Shown here piece by piece: positions 7,972 to 20,237 of a DNA stretch of 64,000 nt (its first letter is position 1; every line of letters begins with the position of its first letter). Under the pieces are notes generated by a model. That model did not search any database. It was not told the DNA's origin and was given only the letters and a program-made list of their open reading frames with translations. A program made the translations under genes and the position numbers. Source of the stretch: Caulobacter radicis (GTDB lineage: Bacteria > Pseudomonadota > Alphaproteobacteria > Caulobacterales > Caulobacteraceae); NCBI RefSeq assembly GCF_003094615.1, contig NZ_QDKO01000043.1, forward strand, positions 374,358 through 438,357, read 5' to 3'.

Positions 7972-10013
7972 AAGCGCCCCGCCGCCGTCATGCGCACGAC
8001 CCGGCCCAGCGGGTCCTGATCGTCTCGGCCATAGGCCGGCGCCGAGCGACCGTCGCCCAGCCTGGCGCGAGGGCGGGCGTCGAACAGGTTCTCGACCTCC
8101 AGGACCAGCTTGAGGTCGGCGCGGCCCGCGCCAGCCCGGCCGGGCAGCCGCTGTAGAAAGCCGAGCTTCAGGTCGAGCCCGGCGAAGGCGGCCAGCCGCA
8201 GATCGTCGGGGCCGTCACGACCGACATCGCGGCGAATGCGATAGGCCTGACGCCAGCGCGCCGTGGCGTTGACCGACCAGCGCCCGCGCCGGCCGTCCAG
8301 CGTCGCCGCCAGCTCGTGGCGCGGCGCCCCGCCGCCGTCGCCGGCCAGGCGATCCATGGCCGGCAGGCCTTCGCGGATCACCATCCTGCTCTCCAGCCGC
8401 CAGGCGTGGCTCAGCGACACCCGCAGCGAGGTTCCGGCCGTCTCGAACGGCGGGCCGAAGCCCAGATTGGACGACAGCATCCGCGAGCGGTCCGAGCGGA
8501 TGTTGATCGGCCGCTGGTCGAGGCCGACCAACCGCCCCTCCCCGTCCCGCTGGAAGCGCTCGGGGAAAGCGGCCTCGACGGCCAGCGTCGGGGCGGGCAA
8601 GGCGCCGACGCCGTCGCGGGTCGCGGCCGCCTCGAAGGCGATCGCGGCCGACGCCGTCCACCGCGTCAACGGTCCCGCCGAGACGCCCAGCGAGACCCGG
8701 TCGGCCTCCTGCGGGACCAGGGCCGGATTGCCGCCGAGGATCGGCAGGATCCGCACCGCCTGGCCGGTCCGAAAGTCGAAGACCAGCGTCGGCTCGCCGG
8801 ACACTACGGGATCGAAGCGCTGGGCGTTGGTCGGATTGTCGGCGGCGCGCGACCAGGCGCCGTTGAGGCGCAGCTTCGGCAGCGGCGTCCAGGAAAGACC
8901 GGCGCTCATGCCCGCCCCGCCGCCGGTCCCGCTGGCCTGGCGCCGGCTCGCGCCCAGGCTCAGGACCACGTCGCCCAGGCCCGCGCCCGGCGATGCACGG
9001 GCCAGCGGCGCGGCGAGGCCGAACTGCAGATCGGCCGTGTCGCCATCGCGGCGCGTCTCCTTGCCGCCGGTCTCGACGGTCGAGACGGTGCGCGACGCCC
9101 GGCCCGACAGGTTGGCCTGCACCGGCCCGGCCGGCAGGTCCAGCAGGCGACGATCGGCGCCCAGGCTGGCGGCGATCGAGCGGCTGGCCGAGGCGGTGTC
9201 GGAAACGCCGCTCAGCACCGCCTCGGACAGTTGCCCGTCGACGCCAAGACGCACCGACCAGCCGGCCAGCTCCCCGCCCGCGCCGGCGGTGAGCGCGAGG
9301 TTCCGCAACCGCCTGCGAGAGTCGACCATCCCCGCGCCCCGCCGCGCGGTCGAGCGGTCGGCCTGCGTGCGTCCGTTGACGCCGAGCGAGGTCGTCCAGT
9401 CGCCGAGCGCCCGGTTGAAGGACAGGTTGGCGCCGAAGGTGCGGCCGGCCGGACGCAGGGTGACCGCGTCGTCGCCGGGATGGTCGCGGCGATAGACGTC
9501 ACGCTCGCCGGCCCGCAGCGCGCTGTCGCGGGACGCGCGAGCGCCGAACTGGCGGGTGTCGTCGCCGGCGATGAAGGCGCGACGCGCGTCGGCGGCCAGG
9601 GCCGAGCGGCCACCGGCGGTGGGGCGCGCCTCGCTGAGGCGAGCGTCGAGGCTGTCGAACCGCCGCTTGAGGACGAGATTGACGACCCGGCGCGATGGAT
9701 CCGCGCCGTAGAGGCCCGCCGCCTCGGGTCGCAGGATCTCGACGCGATCCAGCGCGTCCGGCGGGAAACCCATGTATTCGGCGGCGTTCAGCGCCCGCCG
9801 GCCGTTGATGATGACGACGGGCCCCGCGCCCAGGCCCCGGACGGCGGCGATCCGGTCGACGGTCTCGCCTATGTCATAGGCGCCCAGGGCGTCGATCTCG
9901 GCCTCGCCCAGTTCGACCTCGGGCGGCGCCTTCGCCGCGCCGCGGCGCGCGACGACCTCGACGCCGGCCACGGCCGTGGGCGCCGCCACCGTGTCGGAAA
10001 GCAACCAGGGCAT
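7968..10013 (-). CDS. TonB-dependent receptor-like outer-membrane barrel without a clear signal peptide
   Basis: The 681-aa product has a plug-like N-terminus (GAGPVVIINGRRALNAAEYMG, then LDRVEILRPEAAGLYG) followed by a long region of alternating beta-strands, as in TonB-dependent receptors. The earliest possible start is ATG 10013, giving MPWLLSDTVAAPTAVAG, which lacks the basic n-region of a signal peptide and has no clear Shine-Dalgarno. The frame is open back to the TGA of the preceding secreted-protein gene, with a 19-codon Ala/Pro/Ser/Gly-rich spacer between. It could be a truncated receptor or a split fusion. No TonB box is obvious and the ligand is unknown. Confidence 0.75.
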   Translation of the reverse strand: MPWLLSDTVAAPTAVAGVEVVARRGAAKAPPEVELGEAEIDALGAYDIGETVDRIAAVRGLGAGPVVIINGRRALNAAEYMGFPPDALDRVEILRPEAAGLYGADPSRRVVNLVLKRRFDSLDARLSEARPTAGGRSALAADARRAFIAGDDTRQFGARASRDSALRAGERDVYRRDHPGDDAVTLRPAGRTFGANLSFNRALGDWTTSLGVNGRTQADRSTARRGAGMVDSRRRLRNLALTAGAGGELAGWSVRLGVDGQLSEAVLSGVSDTASASRSIAASLGADRRLLDLPAGPVQANLSGRASRTVSTVETGGKETRRDGDTADLQFGLAAPLARASPGAGLGDVVLSLGASRRQASGTGGGAGMSAGLSWTPLPKLRLNGAWSRAADNPTNAQRFDPVVSGEPTLVFDFRTGQAVRILPILGGNPALVPQEADRVSLGVSAGPLTRWTASAAIAFEAAATRDGVGALPAPTLAVEAAFPERFQRDGEGRLVGLDQRPINIRSDRSRMLSSNLGFGPPFETAGTSLRVSLSHAWRLESRMVIREGLPAMDRLAGDGGGAPRHELAATLDGRRGRWSVNATARWRQAYRIRRDVGRDGPDDLRLAAFAGLDLKLGFLQRLPGRAGAGRADLKLVLEVENLFDARPRARLGDGRSAPAYGRDDQDPLGRVVRMTAAGRF

Positions 10014-10070
10014 CGGGGGAAAGGATGAAGGCGCCGGGGACGAAGCCGCCCCCGACGCCCTCGCGCCGGA

Positions 10071-10538
10071 TCAGTTGATGGTGATCGACGGCGAGACGCT
10101 CAGGGTGCCGTTCAGTTCGCACACGCCGCCGCCCAGGGTCGTGCCGACCGGGAAGGTCACCGACGAGTTGGCGAAGGTCACCGGGATGTTGGTGTTGGCG
10201 CAGTCGCCGAAGCGGGTGCTGACGACCAGCGACTGGACGTTCAGCTGCGTGGCCGACACGGCGTCGACGCGGATCGGGAAGACCAGCGAGTCGTCGCAGG
10301 CCAGGTCGCCGCCATTGACGTTCGTGCCCGTGTAGGAGGTCAGGGTCAGACCGGTGGAGTCGGCGACGCCTTGGAAGACGACGTTGCAGACGGTCAGGAA
10401 CTGGCCGCCGGCGAGCGACTGGTTCAGTTGACCCGAGACGACGACCGGACCGGTCGGCGAAACGGTGGCGGCCGAAGCGGCCGAGGCCAGGCCCAGGGCG
10501 GCGATAGCGCTGATCACAGTCTTGGCGAGAAGTTTCAT
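10071..10538 (-). CDS. Small secreted protein with four cysteines
   Basis: This 155-aa protein has a clear Sec signal peptide (MKLLAKTVISAIAALGLASAASA, cleavage after ASA). The mature part is rich in Thr, Val, Asn and Gly and is predicted mostly beta. Four cysteines (TVCNV, LACDD, GDCAN, GVCEL) could form two disulphides in the periplasm or outside the cell. I do not recognise the family firmly; it is loosely like the PraB-type secreted proteins. The next gene, a receptor-like barrel, begins 57 bp downstream in the same frame. Confidence 0.75.
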   Translation of the reverse strand: MKLLAKTVISAIAALGLASAASAATVSPTGPVVVSGQLNQSLAGGQFLTVCNVVFQGVADSTGLTLTSYTGTNVNGGDLACDDSLVFPIRVDAVSATQLNVQSLVVSTRFGDCANTNIPVTFANSSVTFPVGTTLGGGVCELNGTLSVSPSITIN

Positions 10539-10914
10539 AATCTCAGTCCTTACTTGATGTGAAAGCGAACGCTGTAAAAGGTGTTTCCTCTACCAGCACA
10601 TTCAATGTAGTCGCCGTTTTTGACAAAACGGATTCATTGATCGCGCTCAATGAAATTTATATTTTCATCATACTTAATAACACTTGAGGCACACGACAAC
10701 TCATCACGACAACGACGAAATGACCTCTACACCTAAGATGCAAGGTCGCAATTCATCTCGATCGATTACTTTCACGAACGGCCGAACCTGATGTCGCGTT
10801 GTCCGGCCGGCGGCTATCGAAGGAGCGGGACGCTCGCTGGAAGAACCTTCATGCGAGCGTCCTCGTCCGTATGAGAAAGACGGACGCCGCGCGGACGCGG
10901 CGTCCGGGCGGTCG
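10539..10914. other. AT-rich intergenic region upstream of the secreted protein
   Basis: This 376-bp gap is noticeably richer in A and T than its surroundings, particularly 10560-10780. It probably contains the promoter of the minus-strand secreted-protein gene. I find no convincing -10/-35 pair or coding signal in it. Its far end holds the terminator of the large receptor gene. Confidence 0.5.
10873..10905 (-). terminator. Terminator of the STN-domain receptor gene
   Basis: A perfect 10-bp stem GGACGCCGCG / CGCGGCGTCC with a 4-base loop, read on the minus strand, lies 10 bp after the receptor stop and is followed by GTCTTTCTC. Confidence 0.75.
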
Positions 10915-13900
10915 TCAAAAGCCCTTGCGCAGCGACACCCCGATGATCCGGGGATCGAGCGTGAAGACGTTGGTGAAGTTGCCCAGCTCGTCCGGGCCGG
11001 TGTAGGCGTCGGTGATCGGCGTGTCGTTCAGCACGTTCTTGACGTAGACCTGAAGCGCCAGGTCGTGCTCGCGATTGACCACCGTCGCCGACAGGTTGAC
11101 GTTCTGCCAGCTCTTCAGACGGTCGTACTCGCTGTTGTAGACGCGCGCGAAGCTGTCGGACTGGCGGTAGTAGTCGCCCCGCAGCGTCATGTCCCAGCTG
11201 CCCGGCAGATTGATCCGGTACTGGGCGCCCAGGTTGAACGTCAGCTCCGGCGCGTTCGGCAGGCTGTTGCCGCCGAGGTCGGCCGAGAAGCCCCGCCCCT
11301 GGTTGGTGGCGTGAACGCCGGTGACCGGGTCGATATAAGTCAGCGGGTTGTAGACCAGCGGCCCCCACTGGTCCCTGTAGGCGTTGCTCCAGGCGCTGCC
11401 CGGCAGGAAGCCGTTCTGGAAGACCGTCGGACCGGGGCACAGCATCTTGATGAAGATCTGGCCGGTGCTGCTGGACGCCGCCTGCTTGACGTCGAGGTTC
11501 TGGATGTAGCGGCCCAGGATCTCGTTGGGCACGATGCAGGTCATCGGGCTGGTCGGCCACGGCCGCATGACGGTGTAATCGGTGCGCCCCTGCAGGCGAT
11601 CCATCACGTCGACCGAGGTCTCGCCGCTGGCGATCCGCGTCTGCAGCCAGCCCAGGGTGGCGTCGAGGCGGAAGTTCCGCACCGGCGTCCAGGCCGCCTC
11701 AAGCTCCAGGCCCCAGGTCTTGGCGTCGAAGGTCTCGGTATGCATCGAGCGATCGATGAACTGCGAGACCTGATAGTCCTTGTAGTCGTAGTAGAACGCC
11801 GAGGCGTTCAGCATCAGCCGCCCGCCCTGCAGGGCGTTCTTCGTTCCCAGCTCGAAGGCGTCGACATATTCCGGATCGAAGGTGCGCGGCAGCTTCGGAT
11901 AGTTGGAGTTGGCCTCATTCCAGTCCGGCCCGGGCGGATTGCCGCCGCCGGCCTTGTAGCCGCGCGAGTAGGACGCATAGACTAGGGAGTCATCGGTGAA
12001 CGACAGGTCGGGCTTGTAGTCCACGGCCAGGCGGCCGGTCACCGCGCTCCAGTTCTGGGTCTGCTCGGGACCGCGCGGATAACCCTTGCCGACCGTGCCG
12101 CCGCCCCAGAAGCTGTCGGCCGCCAGAAGCTGGGTCGGCACCGGGATCGTGCTCTTGGTGTCTTCGGTGTAGCGCAGGCCGGCGGTCATGCGCAGCTTGT
12201 CGCTGAGCTTGAAATAGCCCTCGCCGAACACCGCCCAGGACTCGGTGCGCGCCAGGTCCAGGCTGCGATAGTAGTTGTGCCCCTGGCCATCGATCTTGTC
12301 GATCGGATTGGGATCGATATAGACGCAGGCGTTCGGCTTGGCCGTCGCGGTCTTGGGCGTGCAGTCGGGATTGTAGTTGGCGCTGAGGTTCTGCTGCACC
12401 GCGATCATCGTGAACGCGTTGCTGAAGATGTAGTAGTCCTCCTGCGTCTTGAACTTCAGGTAGTTGGCGCCGAGGTTGAAGTTGAAGCGGCCGTCGAACG
12501 ACGACTGCAGGCGGAACTCCTGCGAATACTGGCTGCTTTTGGACTGGCTGATGTCGACGGCGGCCAGCCGGTCCAGCGTACCCAGCTGCGGATCCACGAA
12601 GGTCCCATTGCCGTTGATCGGCGCCCCCAGCCAGGCGTTCCAGTCGGCCTTCAAGGCCCGCCCCTCGCGGTTGGCGATCAGGCCCGGCGCGGGATCGTAG
12701 CGAAAGAAGTCCTGCGAGCCGTAGTAGCTGTCTTCCATGTACAGCGTCTGCGAATGCAGGGTCAGCCGCGGCGTCAGGTCGAACTCGAGGTTCAGCTGGA
12801 CGACGTCGTTCTCGGCCTTGAACTTCGGATCATAGAAGGTGGCGATCTCGCGCAGGTCGGTCGACTGCCGGCCCGAGGCCGAGCCGAACGGATCGATGCC
12901 CATGCGGAACAGGTAGGTGTCGTTGTCCGGCCCGCCCCTTGTCGTGAACGGCAGGATGGTGATCAGGCCGGTGACCAGCGGCATGCCGCGACCGTTGGGC
13001 GTGCCATAGGCCGCGTCCGTATAGAGCGACTTGTTCTGGCAACCGGGCGTCAGGCTGTCCATCGTCCAGCGGGTGAAGACCGGCGAGGTGCGCGAGGCTC
13101 CGCTGGGATCGGTCCAGAGGATATCCTTGGGCGGCGCGCCGCGCGTGCACAGCTGCTTGCCGGTGCGCGAGCGATCGTCGTCCTCGTTGAAGTGCTCCCA
13201 CAGGAGATTGGCCGAGAACCGCGCGTTCGGCTTCCACAGCGCGCCGACGCGGGTGGACCACAGGTCGCGCCCGTTCACGTTCTGGTCGGTCGTGGTGTTG
13301 AAGTCGAACCCGTCACGCTGGGTCAGCGCGCCGGCGAAGCGCAGGGCGAGGGTCTCGCCGAGCGGAAGGTTGACGAAGCCCCGCGCCCGACGGCTGTCGT
13401 AGTTGCCGACCTCGCCCTGAGCCTCGGCGGTGAACTCGCCCAGCTTCGGCGCATTGGGCAGCATGTTGACGACGCCCGCCGTGGCGTTGCGGCCGTAGAG
13501 CGTGCCCTGAGGGCCGCGCAGCACCTCGACCCGCTGGACGTCGAAATATTCCTGCTCGAACAGGCGGTTTCGCAGCAGGGCGGTGTTGTTGAAGCTGATC
13601 GCCACGGCCGGGTCGGCGGTGACCGACATGGCCTTGGTGCCCACGCCCCGGATGGCGAAGTTGTAGCCCGTGAAGTTGTCCTTGGAGAACGACACGTTCG
13701 GTACGCCGCGCAGCAGCTCCGAGCCGCCCTCGATCTTCAGGTCGTTCAGTTGCTGGGCCGAGAAGGCCGACACCGACACCGGCACGTCGATGATCCGCTC
13801 TTCCATGCGGCGGGCGGTGACGACCACCTCCTCGAGCGCCGCCGGCGAGCCGTTGGACGCATCGCCGCCGGCCTCGCCGGGCACGTAGGCGACGCGGCGG

Positions 13901-14265
13901 CGCGTGGCCACCGGCGTCGAACGGGCCGGACGACGCACCACCACCGCGCCATCGGCGAGGAACTGGTGCTCGACGCCCAGCCCCGAGGTCATGCGGCGCA
14001 GCGCCGCCTGGGGCGTCATCGCCCCGCGAACGGCCACCGAGCGCAGGCCGGCCACCTGCCCGTCGTCGACCGCGATGCGCAGGCCAGACTGACGCCCGAA
14101 CGCCTGCAGAGCCTCCGGCAGGGGCTGAGCGGGAATGTCGAACGTCCTGGCCTGCTGAGCCAAGGCGGCCGCCGGCGCGGCCCCCGCGGCGAGCGCGACG
14201 CCCGCTCCGAAATAAACAGCGGTCGCGCCCAGCAAGGCCCGGATCCGCTTCCTACCAACCGTCAT
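10915..14265 (-). CDS. TonB-dependent receptor with N-terminal STN signalling domain
   Basis: This 1116-aa outer-membrane receptor imports an unknown ligand using TonB energy and can signal its occupancy. After a signal peptide (ALLGATAVYFGAGVALAAG...ALAQQ), an STN domain runs from about residue 40 to 105 (FDIPAQPLPEALQAFGRQSGLRI). The plug contains EEVVVTARR and VLRGPQGTLYGRNATAGVVNM, and the barrel ends in ISLRKGF-like VSLRKGF. Start ATG 14265 fits the signal peptide better than GTG 14298. STN receptors usually act through a FecR-type anti-sigma factor and an ECF sigma factor, and both are encoded immediately upstream. Confidence 0.93.
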   Translation of the reverse strand: MTVGRKRIRALLGATAVYFGAGVALAAGAAPAAALAQQARTFDIPAQPLPEALQAFGRQSGLRIAVDDGQVAGLRSVAVRGAMTPQAALRRMTSGLGVEHQFLADGAVVVRRPARSTPVATRRRVAYVPGEAGGDASNGSPAALEEVVVTARRMEERIIDVPVSVSAFSAQQLNDLKIEGGSELLRGVPNVSFSKDNFTGYNFAIRGVGTKAMSVTADPAVAISFNNTALLRNRLFEQEYFDVQRVEVLRGPQGTLYGRNATAGVVNMLPNAPKLGEFTAEAQGEVGNYDSRRARGFVNLPLGETLALRFAGALTQRDGFDFNTTTDQNVNGRDLWSTRVGALWKPNARFSANLLWEHFNEDDDRSRTGKQLCTRGAPPKDILWTDPSGASRTSPVFTRWTMDSLTPGCQNKSLYTDAAYGTPNGRGMPLVTGLITILPFTTRGGPDNDTYLFRMGIDPFGSASGRQSTDLREIATFYDPKFKAENDVVQLNLEFDLTPRLTLHSQTLYMEDSYYGSQDFFRYDPAPGLIANREGRALKADWNAWLGAPINGNGTFVDPQLGTLDRLAAVDISQSKSSQYSQEFRLQSSFDGRFNFNLGANYLKFKTQEDYYIFSNAFTMIAVQQNLSANYNPDCTPKTATAKPNACVYIDPNPIDKIDGQGHNYYRSLDLARTESWAVFGEGYFKLSDKLRMTAGLRYTEDTKSTIPVPTQLLAADSFWGGGTVGKGYPRGPEQTQNWSAVTGRLAVDYKPDLSFTDDSLVYASYSRGYKAGGGNPPGPDWNEANSNYPKLPRTFDPEYVDAFELGTKNALQGGRLMLNASAFYYDYKDYQVSQFIDRSMHTETFDAKTWGLELEAAWTPVRNFRLDATLGWLQTRIASGETSVDVMDRLQGRTDYTVMRPWPTSPMTCIVPNEILGRYIQNLDVKQAASSSTGQIFIKMLCPGPTVFQNGFLPGSAWSNAYRDQWGPLVYNPLTYIDPVTGVHATNQGRGFSADLGGNSLPNAPELTFNLGAQYRINLPGSWDMTLRGDYYRQSDSFARVYNSEYDRLKSWQNVNLSATVVNREHDLALQVYVKNVLNDTPITDAYTGPDELGNFTNVFTLDPRIIGVSLRKGF

Positions 14266-14400
14266 GTAGCCCCCAAAGAACCTGAAGCGGGACCGCACTC
14301 GGCCCCACTTGAAGGACGTGGGCTGGGGGAGGCCCCCTATGGTTTTTCGCGTGAAGTTTTTGCGTCGTTTCCGCCTACGGACGAAGCGGGGCGGGCGCGC

Positions 14401-15408
14401 TCAGCGCGGGGCCAGCACCACGTCGCCATTGGGCGCGCGCCGCACCGACAGGTCGTAGAGGGCCGACAGCACCGTCGCCGCGCCGTCGACGTCGCCGGCC
14501 TTCAACTCGCCCCGGAACCGCTGTCCGGCGGCGCCGGTGACGACCATGCGGCCGGGGCCATAGCGATTGAGCTCGGCGGCGACCTGGGCCAGCGAGGCGC
14601 CGGCGAAGACCAGGCGGCCGTCCGACCAGCCCCAGGCCCCGTCGCGATCGAACCGGGCGACCATCAGCGGCGCGGCCGAGGCCGCGACCCGCACCCCGTC
14701 GCCGGGGGCAAGGCGCACGGGCCGCACCGATCCGTGCTCGGTGTTGCGCACCTCGACCGCGCCCTTGAACAGGTTCACCGCCGCGGAACCCGCGTCCAGG
14801 CGCACGTCGAAGACCGTGCCCAGGGCCTCGACCCGCGCTGGACCCGCTTCGACCACGAACGGGCGCGCCGGATCACGCGCCGCGACGAAGCGCGCCCGCC
14901 CCTCGGCCAGGCGGATATCGCGCCGGCGCGGGCGCATCTCGACGGTCAGGCGAGTGGCCGTGTCGAGCCGGATCGTCGAACCATCGCTCAGCGTCACCGA
15001 CCGCTGCTCGCCCTGGGCGGTCTGGTAGACCTCCGACCGCACGGGAGCGCCGACGCCGAAATGCAGGGCAAGGCCGCCGCCCGACGCGCCGGCCAGCACG
15101 AAGACGGCCAGGGCGGCGGCGCGGCGCGTCCAGGCCGCCCCCTGCCCTCGCCCGACCCGCGCCGGCGCAGCCGAGGGCGCGCCGTCGACCAGTTCGCGGA
15201 TCGCCGGATCATCGGCCAAGGCGCCGGCCAGACCCCAGACGTCATCGACCTCGGCGGCGACCTTGGCCCGGGCGGCGTTGCGCAGCCGCCAGCGGGCGTA
15301 GGCCGGCCGGAGCCGCCGACCGTCGGGACCGCGCAGGCGCGCGAACCAGGTCGCCGCGGCCTGGATGGCCGCGGGCGTGGCCCTGCGATCGAAGCGGTGC
15401 TCGGTCAT
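14401..15408 (-). CDS. FecR family transmembrane regulator (anti-sigma type)
   Basis: This 335-aa protein has an N-terminal cytoplasmic DUF4880-like segment (ATWFARLRGPDGRRLRPAYARWR), a single membrane helix near residue 100 (AAALAVFVLAGASGGGLAL), and a periplasmic FecR domain (VTLSDGSTIRLDTATRLTVE, then EALGTVFDVR). It is expected to carry the signal from the STN domain of the adjacent receptor to the ECF sigma factor. Its start overlaps the sigma gene stop by 4 bases, so the two are translationally coupled. Confidence 0.92.
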   Translation of the reverse strand: MTEHRFDRRATPAAIQAAATWFARLRGPDGRRLRPAYARWRLRNAARAKVAAEVDDVWGLAGALADDPAIRELVDGAPSAAPARVGRGQGAAWTRRAAALAVFVLAGASGGGLALHFGVGAPVRSEVYQTAQGEQRSVTLSDGSTIRLDTATRLTVEMRPRRRDIRLAEGRARFVAARDPARPFVVEAGPARVEALGTVFDVRLDAGSAAVNLFKGAVEVRNTEHGSVRPVRLAPGDGVRVAASAAPLMVARFDRDGAWGWSDGRLVFAGASLAQVAAELNRYGPGRMVVTGAAGQRFRGELKAGDVDGAATVLSALYDLSVRRAPNGDVVLAPR

Positions 15409-15995
15409 GATCGATCCTCTCCGCGTAAGGACGCACCGGAGCGATCCGACCCTACGGCCCGTCGCAATTGGGCGAGGGCGGCCGACACATACTTCTCCAC
15501 CGTCTTGACGGAAATCTTCATCGCCGCGGCGATCTCGGCGTAGCTCATCTCGCGGTACCGGCTCATCACGAAGGCGGTCCGCATCGGCTCGTCCAGCGCC
15601 AGGATCGCCGCGCGGGTTCGCGCCAGGGCCTCGCGGTGCTGCACGACGACGTCCGGCTCGGGGCCCGGATCGGTCAGGTCGTGGTCATCGATGGGCTCGT
15701 GCCGGTCCTGGCGGCGCGCGCGGGCCCGGCGCCGGCGATCGCGCATCAGGTTCTCGGCGACCCGGAACAGGAAGGCCCGCGGGTTCTCCAGCGCCGCCAC
15801 CGACGGATAGGCCGCCAGGCGCAGGAAGCTTTCCTGGACGATCTCCTCGCGCTCCCAGGGATCGACCTCCCGCGCGGCGAGGAACCGCCTCAGGTCGCCG
15901 GTGTGGGCCTGCGCGATGCTGTCGATCTCGCGACGCTGGTCGCCGACGACGGGCGGCGCAGGGTCTGCGATCGAGGGCCTGTCGGCGCCGTCCAT
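15405..15995 (-). CDS. ECF RNA polymerase sigma factor (FecI-like)
   Basis: The 196-aa product has sigma region 2 (DLRRFLAAREVDPWEREEIVQESFLRLA, NPRAFLFRVAENLMRDRRRRARAR) and region 4 (LDEPMRTAFVMSRYREMSYAEIAAAMKISVKTVEKYVSAALAQL). I place the start at ATG 15995, MDGADRP, with GAGG upstream; the longer frame adds only a basic unstructured tail. Together with the FecR protein and STN receptor it forms a cell-surface signalling set, and the receptor gene is its most likely target. Confidence 0.92.
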   Translation of the reverse strand: MDGADRPSIADPAPPVVGDQRREIDSIAQAHTGDLRRFLAAREVDPWEREEIVQESFLRLAAYPSVAALENPRAFLFRVAENLMRDRRRRARARRQDRHEPIDDHDLTDPGPEPDVVVQHREALARTRAAILALDEPMRTAFVMSRYREMSYAEIAAAMKISVKTVEKYVSAALAQLRRAVGSDRSGASLRGEDRS

Positions 15996-16176
15996 CCCAA
16001 TAGCCTCGCACGCGTCACGCCAACTTCGACGCTTCCGCCTTTGCCGCATTTGCGCCGCGCGTTCAACTGCCGGCCGAGCCGGCGCGGCCGCGCAATCCCT
16101 TGGCGCAAAAGGGTTGTCGCAAAAAATTCACGGCCGCCGCCGGGCGCTCGACCCCAAACCGGCGGGTCGCTCCGGG

Positions 16177-17805
<1,629 letters not shown>

Positions 17806-17878
17806 GGGCGGTCTGCTAACGCGAGCGGAAGCAGAACGCCAGCCTTCGGGTCACATCAATTCGAACCGTCGGACCGGT

Positions 17879-18247
17879 TCAGAGCCCCACGCCGCCGACC
17901 GGCGTGGTCTCGAACCGGTGGCCAAAGCCGGCGATGATCGGGCGGGCCTTGGCGATGGCCGCCTGCACCGAAGGCAGCTTCAGCGACGCCGCGTGGCTTT
18001 CCTTGTCGGTCCAGACCTCGGTGATCCAGATCGCGTCGGCGTCGGTCGGGTCCAGCGCGAGAATGTAGGACAGGCAGCCGGGCATCGCCTCCGTGCCTTC
18101 CCTGAGGATGGCAACCAGATCGTCGCGCTTGCCGGGGGCGGCCTTCATCTGGCCGATCAGTCCGTACATCGTCTTGTCTCCCGCAACGGCGAGCGACGGC
18201 GCGAGAGCCGCCGCCGCGCCGCCGATCATGGCCTGCCTGCGGTCCAT
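17879..18247 (-). CDS. Antibiotic biosynthesis monooxygenase (ABM) domain protein with export signal
   Basis: This 122-aa protein has a short N-terminal segment (MDRRQAMIGGAAAALAPSLAVAG) that looks like a Tat or Sec signal, then an ABM fold domain: MYGLIGQMKAAPGKRDDLVAILREG, MPGCLSYILA, AIWITEVWTDKESHAASL. ABM proteins include quinol monooxygenases, but many have no known substrate. It begins 5 bp after the Kazal lipoprotein gene and is probably co-transcribed with it. Confidence 0.8.
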   Translation of the reverse strand: MDRRQAMIGGAAAALAPSLAVAGDKTMYGLIGQMKAAPGKRDDLVAILREGTEAMPGCLSYILALDPTDADAIWITEVWTDKESHAASLKLPSVQAAIAKARPIIAGFGHRFETTPVGGVGL

Positions 18248-18252
18248 TCCTG

Positions 18253-18612
18253 TCAGGAGGCCTTGCATTCGCCCTCGTGGGCGACGCTGACGCCCTGGCC
18301 CGCGGCGCTGCAGGCGTTGCCGTAGGTCTTGCCGTCGCAGCCGCAGACGGGGCGATAGTCCATGGTGCAGACCTGCGGGCGCGGACGGCAGATGCCCGAG
18401 GCGTCGGCCACCGTCTTGCAGGCGCCGACCGGCATGACGCAGGACAGGCCCTCGCCGCACTGGAAGCCGGCGATGCCCCCGCACATGCCGCCCTCGGCCA
18501 CGGGCGCGCGCGACATCGGCGGCGGAGCTCCGGTGGAGGGGCCGGCGGGCTGGCCCGCGCAGGCGCTGATCAGAAGGGCGGCCGCGAGGCCCAGCCAAGA
18601 ACGCACGCTCAT
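18253..18612 (-). CDS. Kazal-domain lipoprotein (putative protease inhibitor)
   Basis: A 119-aa lipoprotein: signal peptide with lipobox LISAC, a Pro/Ser linker, and a Kazal-type module at the C-terminus (CTMDYRPVCGCDGKTYGNACSA...GEC). A second cysteine-rich stretch (MCGGIAGFQCGEGLSCV) precedes it. Kazal domains inhibit serine proteases, which suggests defence of the envelope against proteases, but activity is not shown. ATG 18612 is chosen for its GGAGG site 6 bases upstream and good lipoprotein signal. Confidence 0.85.
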   Translation of the reverse strand: MSVRSWLGLAAALLISACAGQPAGPSTGAPPPMSRAPVAEGGMCGGIAGFQCGEGLSCVMPVGACKTVADASGICRPRPQVCTMDYRPVCGCDGKTYGNACSAAGQGVSVAHEGECKAS

Positions 18613-18773
18613 GATGTTCCTCCCGCGCGGATTCGACCGCAGGTCGCGATCCTCGCACGAAGCCCGCGCGACAGACAAACGCCGCGATCGGGGAAAAATG
18701 GGGCGCCGCGCTGCTTGATCAGGGGTCTGAATTAGTCTGTCCTCGCGGCCTCTTCGAGAGTCGGGGAAAATTG

Positions 18774-20236
<1,463 letters not shown>

Positions 20237-20237
<1 letters not shown>

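Noticed and set aside
8263-10028. Long plus-strand open frames opposite the receptor-like gene
   Set aside because: Arg/Pro/Ala/Gln-rich shadow translations with no domain signal; the minus-strand frame shows the beta-barrel pattern.
16050-16176. Terminator after the ABC-F gene
   Set aside because: A possible 7-bp stem exists, but the T-run is about 10 bases away, so the call is too weak.
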